From: Fictibacillus sp. FJAT-27399
GTDB taxonomy: Bacteria > Bacillota > Bacilli > Bacillales > Fictibacillaceae
DNA: 64,000 bases
NCBI RefSeq assembly: GCF_001510655.1
Contig: NZ_LMVC01000005.1
Location: forward strand, 325,510 to 389,509
Reading direction: 5' to 3'
A program made the translations under genes and the position numbers. The first letter of the stretch is position 1. Each line of letters starts with the position of its first letter. Of the stretch, positions 48,403-60,541 are shown in pieces. Under the pieces are notes generated by a model. The model worked only from the letters and a program-made list of their open reading frames with translations. It did not search any database and was not told the DNA's origin.

Positions 48403-49203
48403 TTACTTGTTGTTTTCCAGGAGCTCAATCGTGTGATACAGAAGCCCGGTTCCACCTATGTTTCCATGGCCTGGAACAACAGTCCTCGCCTGAGAATATC
48501 GGTCAATCACGTTTTGCACGGACACTGGCCACGCTTGAACATCCGCATCCTCTACATTCCCAAGATCTTTTGCTTCCTGCGACTTGATCAGGCAGCCACC
48601 GACCAGGAGCTTGTACTGCGGAAAGTAAACCGTAATGTTGTCTTCGGTATGTCCCTTCCCTGGATAGTAGGCTTCCACCTTCACGTTCCCAAACCTCAAA
48701 TGAGTCAGCACCGGATTCAGCAAACGATTTGGAGCTTCATAGCCATTTTCAACACCAAGCTTTGCTGTTTGAGGAGTCGTATACACATGAACCCCCCGCT
48801 CCTTCAGCGTTTTAATGCCTCCTATGCGGTCTTGATGGGAATGAGTGATGATCGCGTTTTTCACAGGTTTTTTAAAATGCTGAGAAATCATATCCATCAG
48901 TTCTCCGGTAAGGGAATCGTCCCAAGAAGAATCAACAAGCAGAAGGCCTTTGGAAGTTTCCATCAACAGTCCATTCGAAGGAACAGGCACTCCGTTAAAT
49001 TCGCCGATCGTCGTATGTACCCAAACGTGCGGCTGGATTTCGGTAAGAGTGACTGTTCCTGATTCGTTTGAATATGTTTTTAGAACATGAGCAGCTTGGG
49101 TATATGGCTTCTGAGCTTGAGCGTTCACGATTAATGGTGCAGTGATTACACCTAATCCAATAATTCCGGTGAAAGCAGCATTTAATACGATTCTTTTTTT
49201 CAT
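48403..49203 (-). CDS. bla: Subclass B1 metallo-beta-lactamase (BcII-like)
   Basis: A 266-residue secreted zinc beta-lactamase. Residues 1-30 are a signal peptide (ending VNAQA). All B1 ligands are present: His121, His123 and Asp125 (HSHQDR, zinc site 1 and Asp of site 2), His185 (GKGHTEDNI), Cys204 (VGGCLIK) and His246 (VPGHGN). The overall sequence resembles B. cereus BcII, with HSHQDR in place of HAHADR. ATG 49203 is preferred to 49209 by spacing from GGAAGG. It is divergent from an FHA/winged-helix regulator. Intrinsic chromosomal location (yer backbone, no mobile genes) rather than a plasmid-borne context. Confidence 0.9.
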   Translation of the reverse strand: MKKRIVLNAAFTGIIGLGVITAPLIVNAQAQKPYTQAAHVLKTYSNESGTVTLTEIQPHVWVHTTIGEFNGVPVPSNGLLMETSKGLLLVDSSWDDSLTGELMDMISQHFKKPVKNAIITHSHQDRIGGIKTLKERGVHVYTTPQTAKLGVENGYEAPNRLLNPVLTHLRFGNVKVEAYYPGKGHTEDNITVYFPQYKLLVGGCLIKSQEAKDLGNVEDADVQAWPVSVQNVIDRYSQARTVVPGHGNIGGTGLLYHTIELLENNK

Positions 49204-49340
49204 GACCATCCTACCTTCCTAAATTTTAATTTTCCTGCTATGTTATTGATGGTATTCCTTATCTTTCCTCCATTCAATGGAGCAGGAATGACAAAGCCCT
49301 AACAAAAGCAAGAATACTCAAATAATTAGAAGGTGAACCT

Positions 49341-50027
49341 ATGGACGTTTTGGAGAAATTCCACTTATTGATTGAGCGTGGACAGCCTTATGAAAATGAA
49401 TTTGTGCCATTAAAAAGAAAGATTTCCATCGGAAGATTCGGCTCCGAACCTGCCCCCGGCATCGCATTTCATATCCCGCTCGTATCCAGGCAGCATTGTG
49501 TGATCGATTGTGAAAAACCTTCACCCATGCTGATTGATCTTGGCAGCAAACATGGCACCTGGCTAAATGGCATGCGCCTTCTTCCACAAAAGGAATATGG
49601 TTTGAGCAACGGTGACCAGATCACCCTCGTCAATGGCATGATCTCCATGAAATACATAACCGTAAACGATCAGGAGACCATGGACTGGGATCCCGTAAAA
49701 CCATTTCGTATACCAACTGAAGATTTCATTGACATTCATGAGCTTTTGCAAAAAGTACGGGTTCATCAAAAAGATATTCACTTTTCGCATAAGGAGTTTC
49801 AGTGTTTTAAACTGCTGTATTCTTCCCTCGGACAGTTTGTTTCGAAAGAAGAAATTAAGCGGCATGCCTGGAGTGAAAGAGATCTTCTGGACGGCAGGGT
49901 ACCCGATGTTGGCTCTGATGAGTTAAACTCCCTGATCTACCGTGTTCGTAAAAAACTCACTCCTTATATGCACATTGAATCTGTTTTACGCAAAGGATTC
50001 GTAATGGCAGTGACTAAAGAAATATAG
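49341..50027 (+). CDS. FHA domain/winged-helix DNA-binding regulator
   Basis: A 228-residue two-domain protein. The FHA domain (about 20-105) shows the phosphothreonine-binding landmarks ISIGRFGS, VSRQHCVI and LGSKHGTWLNG. The C-terminal 85 residues form an OmpR/PhoB-type winged helix (FSHKEFQCFKLLYSSLGQFV, then SKEEIKRHAW, and DELNSLIYRVRKKLTPYMHI). An FHA domain takes the place of a receiver, so it should be controlled by Ser/Thr phosphorylation (kinases such as PrkC) rather than by His-Asp phosphorelay. It is divergent from the metallo-beta-lactamase gene with 137 bp between starts, which suggests that gene as its target. Confidence 0.85.
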   Translation: MDVLEKFHLLIERGQPYENEFVPLKRKISIGRFGSEPAPGIAFHIPLVSRQHCVIDCEKPSPMLIDLGSKHGTWLNGMRLLPQKEYGLSNGDQITLVNGMISMKYITVNDQETMDWDPVKPFRIPTEDFIDIHELLQKVRVHQKDIHFSHKEFQCFKLLYSSLGQFVSKEEIKRHAWSERDLLDGRVPDVGSDELNSLIYRVRKKLTPYMHIESVLRKGFVMAVTKEI

Positions 50028-50029
50028 TA

Positions 50030-50062
50030 AAAACCCCTTCAAGCCAAAGCCGAAAGGGGTTT
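50030..50062. terminator. Bidirectional terminator between the FHA regulator and the P5C dehydrogenase gene
   Basis: AAAACCCCTT and AAGGGGTTTT form the stem around CAAGCCAAAGCCGA, between convergent genes, with T runs on both sides. Confidence 0.85.
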
Positions 50063-50070
50063 TTTGTTTA

Positions 50071-51618
50071 TTAAAGCAACTCTGAAGTTGTTTTCGCTTG
50101 CATGTGAAGAAGAAGGTAGTCTGGGCCACCAGCTTTGGAGTCCGTACCAGACATGTTGAATCCGCCAAACGGCTGGTATCCAACGATCGCGCCTGTACAT
50201 CCGCGGTTGAAGTAAAGGTTACCCACGTGGAATTCTTCTTTCGCGCGCTCGATGTGCTCACGGTTATTGGAAACTAGAGCTCCAGTCAAACCGTAATCTG
50301 TGTTGTTTGCAATTTCCATCATGTGATCGAAGTCGCGAGCTTTACAGAACGCTACAACCGGTCCAAAGATTTCTTCTTGCATAAGACGTGCTTTTTCTTC
50401 CACGTCTGCTACGATTGTCGGTTGGATGAAATAACCTTTAGAGTCGTCGCCTTCTCCTCCAGCTGCGATTTTCCCTTCCGTTCTTCCAATTTCGATGTAG
50501 CTCATGATCTTGTTGTAAGCCGCTTGGTCGATAACAGGACCCATGTAGTTTCCTAGATCTTCAGGATTTCCTACACGAAGAGATTTTGTTAACTCCACTG
50601 CTTTTTCAAGAACTTCATCATACACATCCTGGTGAATGACCGCACGGGATCCTGCAGAACATTTTTGTCCAGAGAAACCGAATGCAGAGTAAACAATCGC
50701 AGAAGCAGCCATATCTGTATCTACGTTGTTGTCGATAACCATTGTGTCTTTTCCGCCCATTTCAGCGATAACACGCTTAAGCCAGATTTGGCCAGGGTGC
50801 ACTTTTGCTGCGCGTTCGTAGATACGGCAGCCGACTTCACGGGAACCAGTGAAGGATACGAAACGTGTTTTCGGGTGGTCTACCAGGTAGTCGCCCACTT
50901 CTGCTCCGCTTCCTGGGATGAAGTTCAATACGCCTGCTGGAAGACCAGCCTGTTCCATCACTTCAGCAAACTTAGCTGCAACAACCGGTGTGTTGTTTGC
51001 TGGTTTAAGAAGAACTGTGTTACCGGAAACGATTGCAGCTACAGTTGTTCCTGCCATGATCGCAAGCGGGAAGTTAAATGGAGAAATCACGATACCTACT
51101 CCCAAAGGGATGTAGTTGAATTGGTTGATTTCACCTTCACGGCTTTTTACCGGTACTCCGTTTTTCATAAGTTCCATTTGACGAGCATAGAACTCTAGGA
51201 AATCGATTGCTTCAGCTGTATCAGCATCTGCTTCTTTCCATGGTTTACCGCCTTCTTTTACGAGGTAAGCAGAGAATTCATGCTTGCGGCGGCGTAGAAT
51301 AGCAGAAGCTCTGTAAAGGATATTTGCACGAGCTTCAGGCGCCCATTTTTTCCAAGTTTCGAACGTAGAAACCGCAACTTGCATTGCTTTTTCTGCTAGA
51401 TCTTTATTTGCTTTAGAAACCGTTCCAATAACTTCTTCTTTATTGGCCGGATTAATAGAAACGATTTTTTCATCAGTGGTGATGCGTTCTCCGCCAATGA
51501 CCAGAGGATACTCTTTGCCTAGCTGTGAATTAACAAGGTCTAAAGCTTCCTCAAAAGCTTTCTTGTTTTCTTTAACTGAAAAATCCGTAAATGGTTCGTG
51601 TTTATACTCTCGAATCAT
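50071..51618 (-). CDS. rocA: 1-Pyrroline-5-carboxylate dehydrogenase (RocA/PutC type)
   Basis: A 515-residue NAD-dependent aldehyde dehydrogenase-fold enzyme that oxidises glutamate semialdehyde to glutamate in proline/arginine breakdown. Landmarks are [20 protein letters not shown] at the start, [20 protein letters not shown] with the NAD-binding Asn, FTGSREVG, the general base Glu in IAEMGGKD and the catalytic Cys in [13 protein letters not shown]. The substrate-binding [20 protein letters not shown] lies near the end. ATG 51618 follows AGGAGG. B. subtilis has putC and rocA, and the sequence cannot decide which is orthologous. No putB or rocF adjoins it. Confidence 0.9.
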   Translation of the reverse strand: MIREYKHEPFTDFSVKENKKAFEEALDLVNSQLGKEYPLVIGGERITTDEKIVSINPANKEEVIGTVSKANKDLAEKAMQVAVSTFETWKKWAPEARANILYRASAILRRRKHEFSAYLVKEGGKPWKEADADTAEAIDFLEFYARQMELMKNGVPVKSREGEINQFNYIPLGVGIVISPFNFPLAIMAGTTVAAIVSGNTVLLKPANNTPVVAAKFAEVMEQAGLPAGVLNFIPGSGAEVGDYLVDHPKTRFVSFTGSREVGCRIYERAAKVHPGQIWLKRVIAEMGGKDTMVIDNNVDTDMAASAIVYSAFGFSGQKCSAGSRAVIHQDVYDEVLEKAVELTKSLRVGNPEDLGNYMGPVIDQAAYNKIMSYIEIGRTEGKIAAGGEGDDSKGYFIQPTIVADVEEKARLMQEEIFGPVVAFCKARDFDHMMEIANNTDYGLTGALVSNNREHIERAKEEFHVGNLYFNRGCTGAIVGYQPFGGFNMSGTDSKAGGPDYLLLHMQAKTTSELL

Positions 51619-51779
51619 TTTGTCCCCTCCTATGCCCTTAAGCGTTTTCATTTGTTCAACATGTCTATTCTACCCTAAACTCGTGCCACAGTTCAAACAA
51701 TGACAAATAGTCAGAATAATAAGAAATAAACAATAAACCCTTTTATTTCAAGGGATTTCATAACTATGCACATAAAACA

Positions 51780-51812
51780 AGACAGACCCTTGTATGTTCA
51801 TGGGTCTGTCTT
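51780..51812 (-). terminator. camS terminator
   Basis: AGACAGACCC and GGGTCTGTCT form a perfect stem 6 bp after the camS stop codon. On the minus strand TGTTTTATG follows. Confidence 0.85.
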
Positions 51813-51817
51813 TGGCA

Positions 51818-53017
51818 CTATCTATAAATATGCACGAACGGTTCGCTGCTTCCGTCATCCCGGACGATGAGCGCTTCCGGTTTATTGACGGCAGATTGGA
51901 TGTTGATTGTAACCGGCACGCTTGGAAGCTCCTTCATCACCGACGAGGTAACATACTGTGTGAACGAGATGACTTCAGCTTTGCCTTGGAACTGCATCGG
52001 GATATCGATGTCCAGACGGTTCAGGTTGCCGTCCCGGTATTGAGCTTTTCCGATTACTCCTACATAGTTCGGGAAGTAGTCCTGAATTTTGGTCTTGAAG
52101 TTATTAAATTTCTCAGCATCATCCCTTTTTGCTGCGGTCGCATCTTTTGAAGGGAATAAATAGTAACGGTCGTCAATCTTATCCCAGCTTCCGAGCTGCG
52201 AACTGCCCGCTCCGGCTGATGCCGATGCAAAAAAGTGCCCTGGTGTGACCGATTCTTTTTCCGCTTCCTGATAGAGAGCGATGGTGATCGGAACATTTTT
52301 CAGTGCATGGTTTTGGCGAATACGCTGGATGACCTGCTGTCCCATTTTTCTTGCTTCACGGGAAACATCACTTGAGTCAAGCTTCTTGGAGCCGTTATAA
52401 ATCAAGCCAGCCTTGTCTGTCGCCTTGTAATAGTACGTAGAGTTAAACGATAAACCCACAACGACACCGCCGAGTTTAACTTTATCATTTCCGCTCTGTA
52501 CAAGGTAATTCTGCTCCAGTACATACGATAAGTATTTCGGATGTTTATCTTCTGCTGCCATTACTTGCTTGTAAGGAGCATCCTTCTTAACCCCCAAAGC
52601 AGGGTTAAGACCTTTTTGGGCCATGTCTGTTTTATTATCCTTCTCAGTCTTCTCGTCCGCACGCTTCAGCCAGTTATTGACGGTCGTGGAAGACAGGTAT
52701 TGGCCCTCCTGGTAGTAATACTTGTCCGTGCTGAAATTATCCTGAGCAATCCGCATGAGGCCGAGTTCAAACTCGTTGATATCCAAGCGGTTATCTACAC
52801 CGTACTTGATTAAGCCGCGAGCACCGCCTGGCTCAAACGGTACAATGCTTCGGTAATATTTTTCCCCGGTTTTGATCTCCCCGGTAATGATGGCTTTTTC
52901 TTCGGTTTTCCCTTGTTTCTTTACAACTTCCTCTTCCTTCTGCAGCTTGTCTCTGTTCATACAGCCGCTCAGGATCAAAAGGGAGCTTAACAGGATCAGG
53001 CTGATCCGCTTTATCAT
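51818..53017 (-). CDS. camS: CamS family lipoprotein (YerH)
   Basis: A 399-residue exported lipoprotein of the CamS (sex pheromone cAM373 precursor) family. MIKRISLILLSSLLILSGC gives a lipobox LSGC with Cys19 as the lipid anchor. The mature part has two repeats of an alpha/beta CamS fold (PFEPGGARGLIKYGVDNRLD, GVVVGLSFNSTYYYKATDK). In enterococci and staphylococci the cleaved signal peptide acts as a plasmid pheromone; in Bacillus this is not established. It follows ligA by 42 bp, as yerH does in B. subtilis. GGAGG lies 7 nt before the ATG. Confidence 0.92.
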   Translation of the reverse strand: MIKRISLILLSSLLILSGCMNRDKLQKEEEVVKKQGKTEEKAIITGEIKTGEKYYRSIVPFEPGGARGLIKYGVDNRLDINEFELGLMRIAQDNFSTDKYYYQEGQYLSSTTVNNWLKRADEKTEKDNKTDMAQKGLNPALGVKKDAPYKQVMAAEDKHPKYLSYVLEQNYLVQSGNDKVKLGGVVVGLSFNSTYYYKATDKAGLIYNGSKKLDSSDVSREARKMGQQVIQRIRQNHALKNVPITIALYQEAEKESVTPGHFFASASAGAGSSQLGSWDKIDDRYYLFPSKDATAAKRDDAEKFNNFKTKIQDYFPNYVGVIGKAQYRDGNLNRLDIDIPMQFQGKAEVISFTQYVTSSVMKELPSVPVTINIQSAVNKPEALIVRDDGSSEPFVHIYR

Positions 53018-53059
53018 GGTAACACTCCTCCATAAAACTTGATGGAACAGAGCTATTCT

Positions 53060-55108
<2,049 letters not shown>

Positions 55109-55118
55109 TTAATGGAAT

Positions 55119-55448
55119 AAGGGGCTGTCCTGAAAGTCGAAAATTGACCTTCAGCAGCTCCTTTTTGTCTTGAAAATCTTCAATGAAAAGTTGATTGAAG
55201 TGGAAGGTGCGAGACTCCTCGAAAATGAACTTCACATTTTCTTCGTGCGATAAAAAGCTGCCGGAGCCTTCCTTGTCCTGCGGGACTAGCGTGACAGGTG
55301 AGACTCCCGCAGGCGCTAGCGCCAAAAAGTAGGCGTTCACGCCGGTAAGGCTCACCGCACGCCCCGCGAAAGTAGGAGCTCGCGCCGGTAAAAGCGAGCA
55401 CCCTGGAACGGAAATCAACAGCTTACAGACTTCTTGGACAGCCCCTTT
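55119..55448 (-). repeat. Copy D of the terminal-inverted-repeat element, inserted between pcrA and ligA
   Basis: The longest copy (about 330 bp), reverse orientation. It starts AAGGGGCTGTCCTGAAAG and ends TTGGACAGCCCCTTTA. It carries all modules: GGCTCCGGCAGC-type, GGCGCTAGCGCC, GGCGTTCACGCC and an extra GCTCGCGCCGGTAAAAGCGA. In the pcrA-ligA sense the left end follows the pcrA stop by 17 bp, and the terminal hairpin sits about 40 nt before the ligA ribosome binding site. Confidence 0.88.
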
Positions 55449-55465
55449 AAACGCACGTTTAAAAA

Positions 55466-57709
55466 CTACATTTTTTCAATCGGAGCAAACTTCGCAAGCA
55501 GCCGTTTCAGTCCTACCGGCTGCGGGAACGCAATGTCCAATTCCAGTGAGTCGCCTTCACCCTTCATGCTGACGACCACGCCTGTCTCCCATTTGCGGTG
55601 TTTTACTTTGTCCCCGACTTTCCAATCCGGCTTTTCGCCTCCATTAGTCGTATAAACAGGAGATGTTTTCTTAACAGCAGCCGGCTGCTTCATGAAGGAA
55701 GGAGCAGCATTGGAACGTGACGATCTTCCCCAGCTCGGAGTTTCCTTTTCCTTTTGAACGGATTCAAGCAACTCCTCTGGAATCTCGCCGATAAACCGGG
55801 ATACCGGGTTCATGTTCGTACGTCCGAACAATGTTCTCATCCGAGCGTTCGTTAAATAAAGCTCCTGTTCGGCACGTGTAATTCCAACGTAAGCCAGTCG
55901 TCGTTCTTCTTCCATTTCGCTTTCTTCAAAGAGAGCACGGCTGTGCGGGAATACACCCTCCTCCAAACCAATCAGGAAGACAACCGGGAACTCCAGGCCT
56001 TTAGCGGAGTGCAAGGTCATCAGAACAACCGATTCTTTCGGCTTATCGCCTTCATCCTCATCCAGGCGGTCAATGTCTGCTACAAGGGCCAAGTCGGTCA
56101 AGAATGCCACAAGGCTCTTATCTTCCTGCTGTTTTTCAAAGTCTTGCGTTACAGAAAGGAACTCGTCAATGTTCTCCAGACGGCTTTCCGATTCAAGCGA
56201 CTTATCTGCCTTCAGCATGTCGCGGTAACCCGTCTTATCAATCACTTCTTCCACAAGCTCGGTCACCGAAAGGAACTCCTGCATTCGGGTCCAGTTCGTG
56301 ATCAGCTCGGAAAAATCGCGCAATACGCCTGTAATCCGGGATGTTAATCCGATCTGCTCCACTTCCTGAAGCGCTTGGTACATGGAAAGATCATTATCCG
56401 CTCCATATTGGAGAATCTTATCGACAGTCGAAGCACCGATTCCGCGCTTCGGTACATTAATGATCCGCATCATGCTGATGTCATCATCCGGGTTCGCAAT
56501 GAGGCGAAGATAGGCAAGAATGTCCTTGATCTCTTTGCGGTCGTAGAACTTGGTGCCGCCGACGATGTTATACGGGATGTTCGACTTCATCAAAACTTCC
56601 TCGATTACTCGGGACTGGGCATTCGTACGATACAGGATGGCGATCTCTGAGCATTTGCGGCTTCCGCCGATGGTCATCTCACGGATCTTTCCTGCTACAT
56701 AATGGCCCTCATCATGCTCACTGTCGCCTTGGTAATAAATAATATTCTGTCCTTCGTTTTTATCTGTCCACAGGTTTTTCGCCTTGCGGTTGAAGTTGTT
56801 CTCGATCACCTTGTTGGCTGCGTCCAGAATGGTTTTCGTAGAACGGTAGTTTTGCTCAAGCAAAACTACCTTCGCGTCATTGTAATCTTTTTCAAAAGAA
56901 AGGATGTTTGCGATGTCCGCTCCGCGCCAGCCGTAGATCGACTGATCCGAATCACCGACAACACAAAGGTTGCGGAAACGGTCAGCAAGCATTTGTACGA
57001 GCATATACTGCGCACGGTTTGTATCCTGATACTCATCCACGTGAATGTATTGGAACTTGCGCTGATAGAATTCCAGCACTTCCGGCACACGCTTGAAGAG
57101 ATGGATGGTTGTCATAATTAAATCATCAAAATCGAGCGCAGAGTTCTTTTTCAAACGTTTTTCATATTCTTGGTATACCTCATGGACGACACTGTCATAC
57201 GGTCCGTTCATCGTTTTCGCAAAATCAGCACTCGTTTTCAGTTCATTTTTCAATGACGAAATAGAGCCCAAGATGCTCCGCGGCTCAAATTTTTTCGAAT
57301 CCATGTTCTTGTCTTTTAAGATATTTTTGATTACCGAGAGCTGATCCGTAGAATCGAGGATCGAGAAGTTGCGGCTGATGCCGATCCGGTCGATATCACG
57401 CCGCAAAATTCTTACGCACATGGAGTGGAATGTGGAAATCCAGATGTCTTCCGCTACAGGTCCAGTAATGCTGGCTACCCTTTCCTTCATCTCGCGTGCT
57501 GCTTTGTTCGTAAACGTGATCGCGAGGATGTTCCATGGCGCGACTTCTTTCTCCATCAATAAATAAGCGATGCGGTGGGTCAGCACCCTCGTCTTACCGC
57601 TTCCCGCTCCCGCCATAATTAAAAGCGGTCCCTGTGTATGTTTAACGGCTGCTCTCTGTTCAGGATTGAGTCCTGTCAGCAGCTTTTCGATCAATTGGTG
57701 CATACTCAT
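55466..57709 (-). CDS. pcrA: ATP-dependent DNA helicase PcrA
   Basis: A 747-residue UvrD/Rep-type SF1A 3'-5' helicase. Motif I (Walker A) is [11 protein letters not shown] (about 34-44), motif II is VDEYQDTN (about 224), motif III is [17 protein letters not shown], motif IV contains LEQNYRST, motif [20 protein letters not shown] and motif [16 protein letters not shown]. The C-terminal Tudor-like segment that binds RNA polymerase is also present ([19 protein letters not shown]). ATG 57709 has a plausible AGGTGACGG upstream. It follows pcrB by 66 bp in one transcription unit. Confidence 0.96.
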   Translation of the reverse strand: MSMHQLIEKLLTGLNPEQRAAVKHTQGPLLIMAGAGSGKTRVLTHRIAYLLMEKEVAPWNILAITFTNKAAREMKERVASITGPVAEDIWISTFHSMCVRILRRDIDRIGISRNFSILDSTDQLSVIKNILKDKNMDSKKFEPRSILGSISSLKNELKTSADFAKTMNGPYDSVVHEVYQEYEKRLKKNSALDFDDLIMTTIHLFKRVPEVLEFYQRKFQYIHVDEYQDTNRAQYMLVQMLADRFRNLCVVGDSDQSIYGWRGADIANILSFEKDYNDAKVVLLEQNYRSTKTILDAANKVIENNFNRKAKNLWTDKNEGQNIIYYQGDSEHDEGHYVAGKIREMTIGGSRKCSEIAILYRTNAQSRVIEEVLMKSNIPYNIVGGTKFYDRKEIKDILAYLRLIANPDDDISMMRIINVPKRGIGASTVDKILQYGADNDLSMYQALQEVEQIGLTSRITGVLRDFSELITNWTRMQEFLSVTELVEEVIDKTGYRDMLKADKSLESESRLENIDEFLSVTQDFEKQQEDKSLVAFLTDLALVADIDRLDEDEGDKPKESVVLMTLHSAKGLEFPVVFLIGLEEGVFPHSRALFEESEMEEERRLAYVGITRAEQELYLTNARMRTLFGRTNMNPVSRFIGEIPEELLESVQKEKETPSWGRSSRSNAAPSFMKQPAAVKKTSPVYTTNGGEKPDWKVGDKVKHRKWETGVVVSMKGEGDSLELDIAFPQPVGLKRLLAKFAPIEKM

Positions 57710-57775
57710 TTATCCGTCACCTGCCCAAACGTTTGTTCTTATTTCTATTGTAAATGATTTGCTGTCTTACTTCAA

Positions 57776-58465
57776 TTATCCTTTTACAGCTTTTACTGTC
57801 TCAAGTGCACTCTTCAAATCGTCGTAAATAATGTTGCCGATGATGACCGTGTCAGCGAAGACTGCCATCTCTCTCGCCTGTTCTGCATTTGAAATACCGC
57901 CGCCATAATAAAACTTCGTACGGTCCAGCACTTTCCTAACTTCCTTCACGACCTCAATGTCGCCATACATTCCGCTGTATTCAAGATAAAACACGGGAAG
58001 CCTGAACATTTTTTCCGCCATGCGCGCATATGCTACAACATCTTCTAATGAAAGACTGGCATTCGCGCTGGAGTATTCTGCGGCTTTGCAATCCGGATTC
58101 ACGATGCAATAGCCTTCCGTCACAATCTCCTCCCAGTTCATGAGATCGCCGTATTCCTTCACCGCCTCATGCTGCAAGCCGACAATAAAGCTGGCGTCCC
58201 TGCTGTTAAGAACGGTCGGAATATAGTAAAAATCAAAACCGGGAGTCAATGATTCAATGTTGGAAACCTCCAGGACACAGGGAACCGCAAACTTGCGGAT
58301 CCGCGACATCAAATCAAGAGTATTATCAAGTGTTACTCCGTCACTCCCGCCAACGATGACCGCATCCGTGCCTGACTCGCAGACAGCCTCCAAATCGGCA
58401 TCCGATATTTCCTTATTGGGATCCAGCTTAAAAATATGCTTCCAAACCCGATAATCAAAATTCAT
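57776..58465 (-). CDS. pcrB: Heptaprenylglyceryl phosphate synthase PcrB
   Basis: A 229-residue TIM-barrel prenyltransferase that joins heptaprenyl diphosphate to sn-glycerol 1-phosphate, making an archaeal-type ether lipid in Bacillaceae. [22 protein letters not shown] and [11 protein letters not shown] carry the conserved phosphate and prenyl-pocket residues, and [16 protein letters not shown] is the G1P-binding loop. Start ATG 58465 follows GGGAGG; a longer reading to 58540 has no ribosome binding site. First gene of pcrB-pcrA-(repeat)-ligA-camS, as in B. subtilis. Confidence 0.93.
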   Translation of the reverse strand: MNFDYRVWKHIFKLDPNKEISDADLEAVCESGTDAVIVGGSDGVTLDNTLDLMSRIRKFAVPCVLEVSNIESLTPGFDFYYIPTVLNSRDASFIVGLQHEAVKEYGDLMNWEEIVTEGYCIVNPDCKAAEYSSANASLSLEDVVAYARMAEKMFRLPVFYLEYSGMYGDIEVVKEVRKVLDRTKFYYGGGISNAEQAREMAVFADTVIIGNIIYDDLKSALETVKAVKG

Positions 58466-58736
58466 AAGATCCTCCCAGTAAATGCTGAAACGCCTGTTTA
58501 AAAACGGCCGAGCTGGGATGAAAATTGTAACTTTTTTCATCCTCTTTGGGCGTTGAAGCTGGATAATTCAATCTATACTTTCTAAACCGGGATCATCCCG
58601 GCCGGTTATTCTCTTTATACCTTTTGCCATTATATCAAAAATTATAGGGCTACTCATCTTTGACACTGTGAAACAACGCTTACATTACGATTAATTTTTG
58701 GTAACCTTACAAAAAGCGATGAACAGGAGAATGTGT

Positions 58737-59282
58737 ATGTTTTTTTTGCAAGTTGATGAGGAAATTTCCTTGAAGATGCTCGAAAAAAGAGATGCCCAGC
58801 TCCTCTTCCAGCTGACCGATTATTCAAGAGACCACCTGAGGAATTGGCTTGGCTGGGTCGATTATTCACGTACCTTAAAAGATACAAAAACATTCATTAA
58901 ACTGGCGCAGCAGAAGTATGCCGACTATACGGACCTCGTCACCCTCATCTGGTACCGGGGCATTCCGGCCGGCTCTCTGGCACTGTATGACATCAAGTGG
59001 AATAACTTTTCGGCGAACATTGGATATTGGCTGGGCAAGGACTTTGAAGGCCAGGGCATCATGACCCGGTCGTGCGATGCGATGGTGGACTATGCGTTTG
59101 GAACGCTCGGCCTGAACCGGCTGGAACTGAAGGCCGCACTGGACAATAAAAGAAGCCGCTCTGTTGCAGAACGGCTTGGTTTTCATCAAGAAGGAGAACT
59201 CCGCCAGGCGGAATGGCTTTACGACCACTTTGTAGATGTTGCGGTCTATGGCATGCTGGCGAGGGATCGGTTTCAAAAATAA
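58737..59282 (+). CDS. GNAT acetyltransferase, RimL/YdaF-type
   Basis: A 181-residue ribosomal-protein-serine acetyltransferase-like protein. ANIGYWLGKDFEGQGIMTRS then CDAMVDYAFGTLGLNRLELK and NKRSRSVAERLGFHQEGELR are the canonical RimJ/RimL order of motifs. ATG 58737 is selected because AGGAG lies about 7 nt upstream. The stop codon is 1 bp from the stop of the convergent membrane protein gene. Substrate unknown. Confidence 0.85.
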   Translation: MFFLQVDEEISLKMLEKRDAQLLFQLTDYSRDHLRNWLGWVDYSRTLKDTKTFIKLAQQKYADYTDLVTLIWYRGIPAGSLALYDIKWNNFSANIGYWLGKDFEGQGIMTRSCDAMVDYAFGTLGLNRLELKAALDNKRSRSVAERLGFHQEGELRQAEWLYDHFVDVAVYGMLARDRFQK

Positions 59283-59283
59283 C

Positions 59284-59958
59284 TCAGATTTTTGGTTCCG
59301 TTTGAATCGGGCTGTCCGAACCCTCAGGCCCTTTGTTCTTCTCATGATAGTTATAGATTTTTAAAGATATAAATACAAAGCCTGCTGTGATCAGGCCTCC
59401 AAAAATCCAGCCTGAAATCTTCATCGAGAATAAAATAAAATCATACTTCTTCGCGCCGTATTCCATCAGGAGATACGATTTCAATCCGGCCTGGAACAAA
59501 CTGCGGAATGCAAACAGTCCGGTAAGCCAAACAAAATACTTATAAAATTCAGGCTGACGGTACAGAGACTGCGTCTTGTCCCTCGGTTCACCCTGGAGAT
59601 AAGCAATATCCACCGCAAAGTGCATGCCAAGCGGCTGTTTGATCAGAATGGTCGTGAATATCAGCAGCGCCATAAAAATACCGAAGAACACCTGGTTCCA
59701 AAGCATTCGGCCGGCTCCCCCTGACAGGAGGTCGATCGTTGTTCCGGCAAACAGGGAGAACAGAATAAACATCCCTGTAACATTGAATTGCTTTTCTTTC
59801 ACAAACCGGTATATGGTATAGATGAAACCTGGAGCGGAAGACAGCAGGATGGCGTAATAATCGCCCAAAATGTCTCTTCCCTGGTTCCAGATCAGATAAG
59901 GCAGTATTAAATAAAACAGCAAATCAAAAACTACGATGCTTTTCTTCAAGTTCTTCAC
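59284..59958 (-). CDS. VC0807-family integral membrane protein
   Basis: A 224-residue protein with about six hydrophobic segments. GDYYAILLSSAPGFIYTIYR and NVTGMFILFSLFAGTTIDLL resemble the VC0807/DUF3159-like family. The C-terminus is charged (EKNKGPEGSDSP). Convergent overlap-free neighbour of the GNAT gene (1 bp between stops). Function unknown. Confidence 0.7.
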   Translation of the reverse strand: MKNLKKSIVVFDLLFYLILPYLIWNQGRDILGDYYAILLSSAPGFIYTIYRFVKEKQFNVTGMFILFSLFAGTTIDLLSGGAGRMLWNQVFFGIFMALLIFTTILIKQPLGMHFAVDIAYLQGEPRDKTQSLYRQPEFYKYFVWLTGLFAFRSLFQAGLKSYLLMEYGAKKYDFILFSMKISGWIFGGLITAGFVFISLKIYNYHEKNKGPEGSDSPIQTEPKI

Positions 59959-60079
59959 TTCCCGTTTTGGAATGTTTCGTTACTCTTGCTGGATTGTGCA
60001 AAATGCTCGATACTCTTGTCCATAGTGTTCGGCCGACTCTGATTCTTTTGACCTTACTCCTTATTGAAGAGGTGATTTT

Positions 60080-60499
60080 ATGATTAGACAAGCCACCTTA
60101 GAGGACATATCCGCCTTGGCTTCCCTGTCGTTACAGCTCGGTTACACAGGTGATACTACTGAAATCATAACACGGTTGGAAAAAATTATCATCCAGAAAA
60201 ATGCTGCTCTTTTTGTACAAGAAGTGAACGGTACGATCGCCGGCTGGGTTCATGTCTATGGAAAAACATTGCTGCAAATGGAATATTGCGAGATCGGCGG
60301 TTTGGTAGTCGATGAGTCACAACGCCGGTTAGGTGTGGGAAAAGAATTAATGAAAAGATGTGAAACGTGGGCGCTGGAAAACGGCTATGATCAAATCCGG
60401 CTCCGTTCGGGCGCTGAACGAAAAGAAGCGCACCGATTTTACGAAAACATCGGCTACGAACGTGTGAAAAAGCAAGAAGTGTTTACTCGTAAGCTTTAA
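60080..60499 (+). CDS. GNAT family N-acetyltransferase
   Basis: A 139-residue acetyltransferase: MIRQATLEDISALASLSLQL start, EIGGLVVDESQRRLGVGKEL with the RRLGVG acetyl-CoA loop, then LENGYDQIRLRSGAERKEAH and RFYENIGYERVKKQEVF. This is the compact single-domain form of family members such as YhbS/PhnO-like enzymes. GAGGTG lies 8 nt before the ATG. Repeat array 2 follows its terminator. Confidence 0.85.
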   Translation: MIRQATLEDISALASLSLQLGYTGDTTEIITRLEKIIIQKNAALFVQEVNGTIAGWVHVYGKTLLQMEYCEIGGLVVDESQRRLGVGKELMKRCETWALENGYDQIRLRSGAERKEAHRFYENIGYERVKKQEVFTRKL

Positions 60500-60504
60500 A
60501 TGTG

Positions 60505-60541
60505 GAGGCCGCCAAGTGATCTGATTCCAGGTGGCCTTTTT
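60505..60541 (+). terminator. Terminator overlapping the start of array 2
   Basis: GGCCGCC and GGTGGCC pair and are followed by TTTTTG, 6-42 nt after the GNAT stop codon. The right arm belongs to the block shared with array 1. Confidence 0.65.

Noticed and set aside
48433-49062. 209-aa ORF antisense to the metallo-beta-lactamase
   Set aside because: The opposite strand encodes a complete enzyme with all zinc ligands; this frame lacks any recognisable domain.
51818-53017. CamS as an active conjugation pheromone system
   Set aside because: The family name comes from enterococcal and staphylococcal pheromones. No plasmid response genes are here, so only the family is reported.
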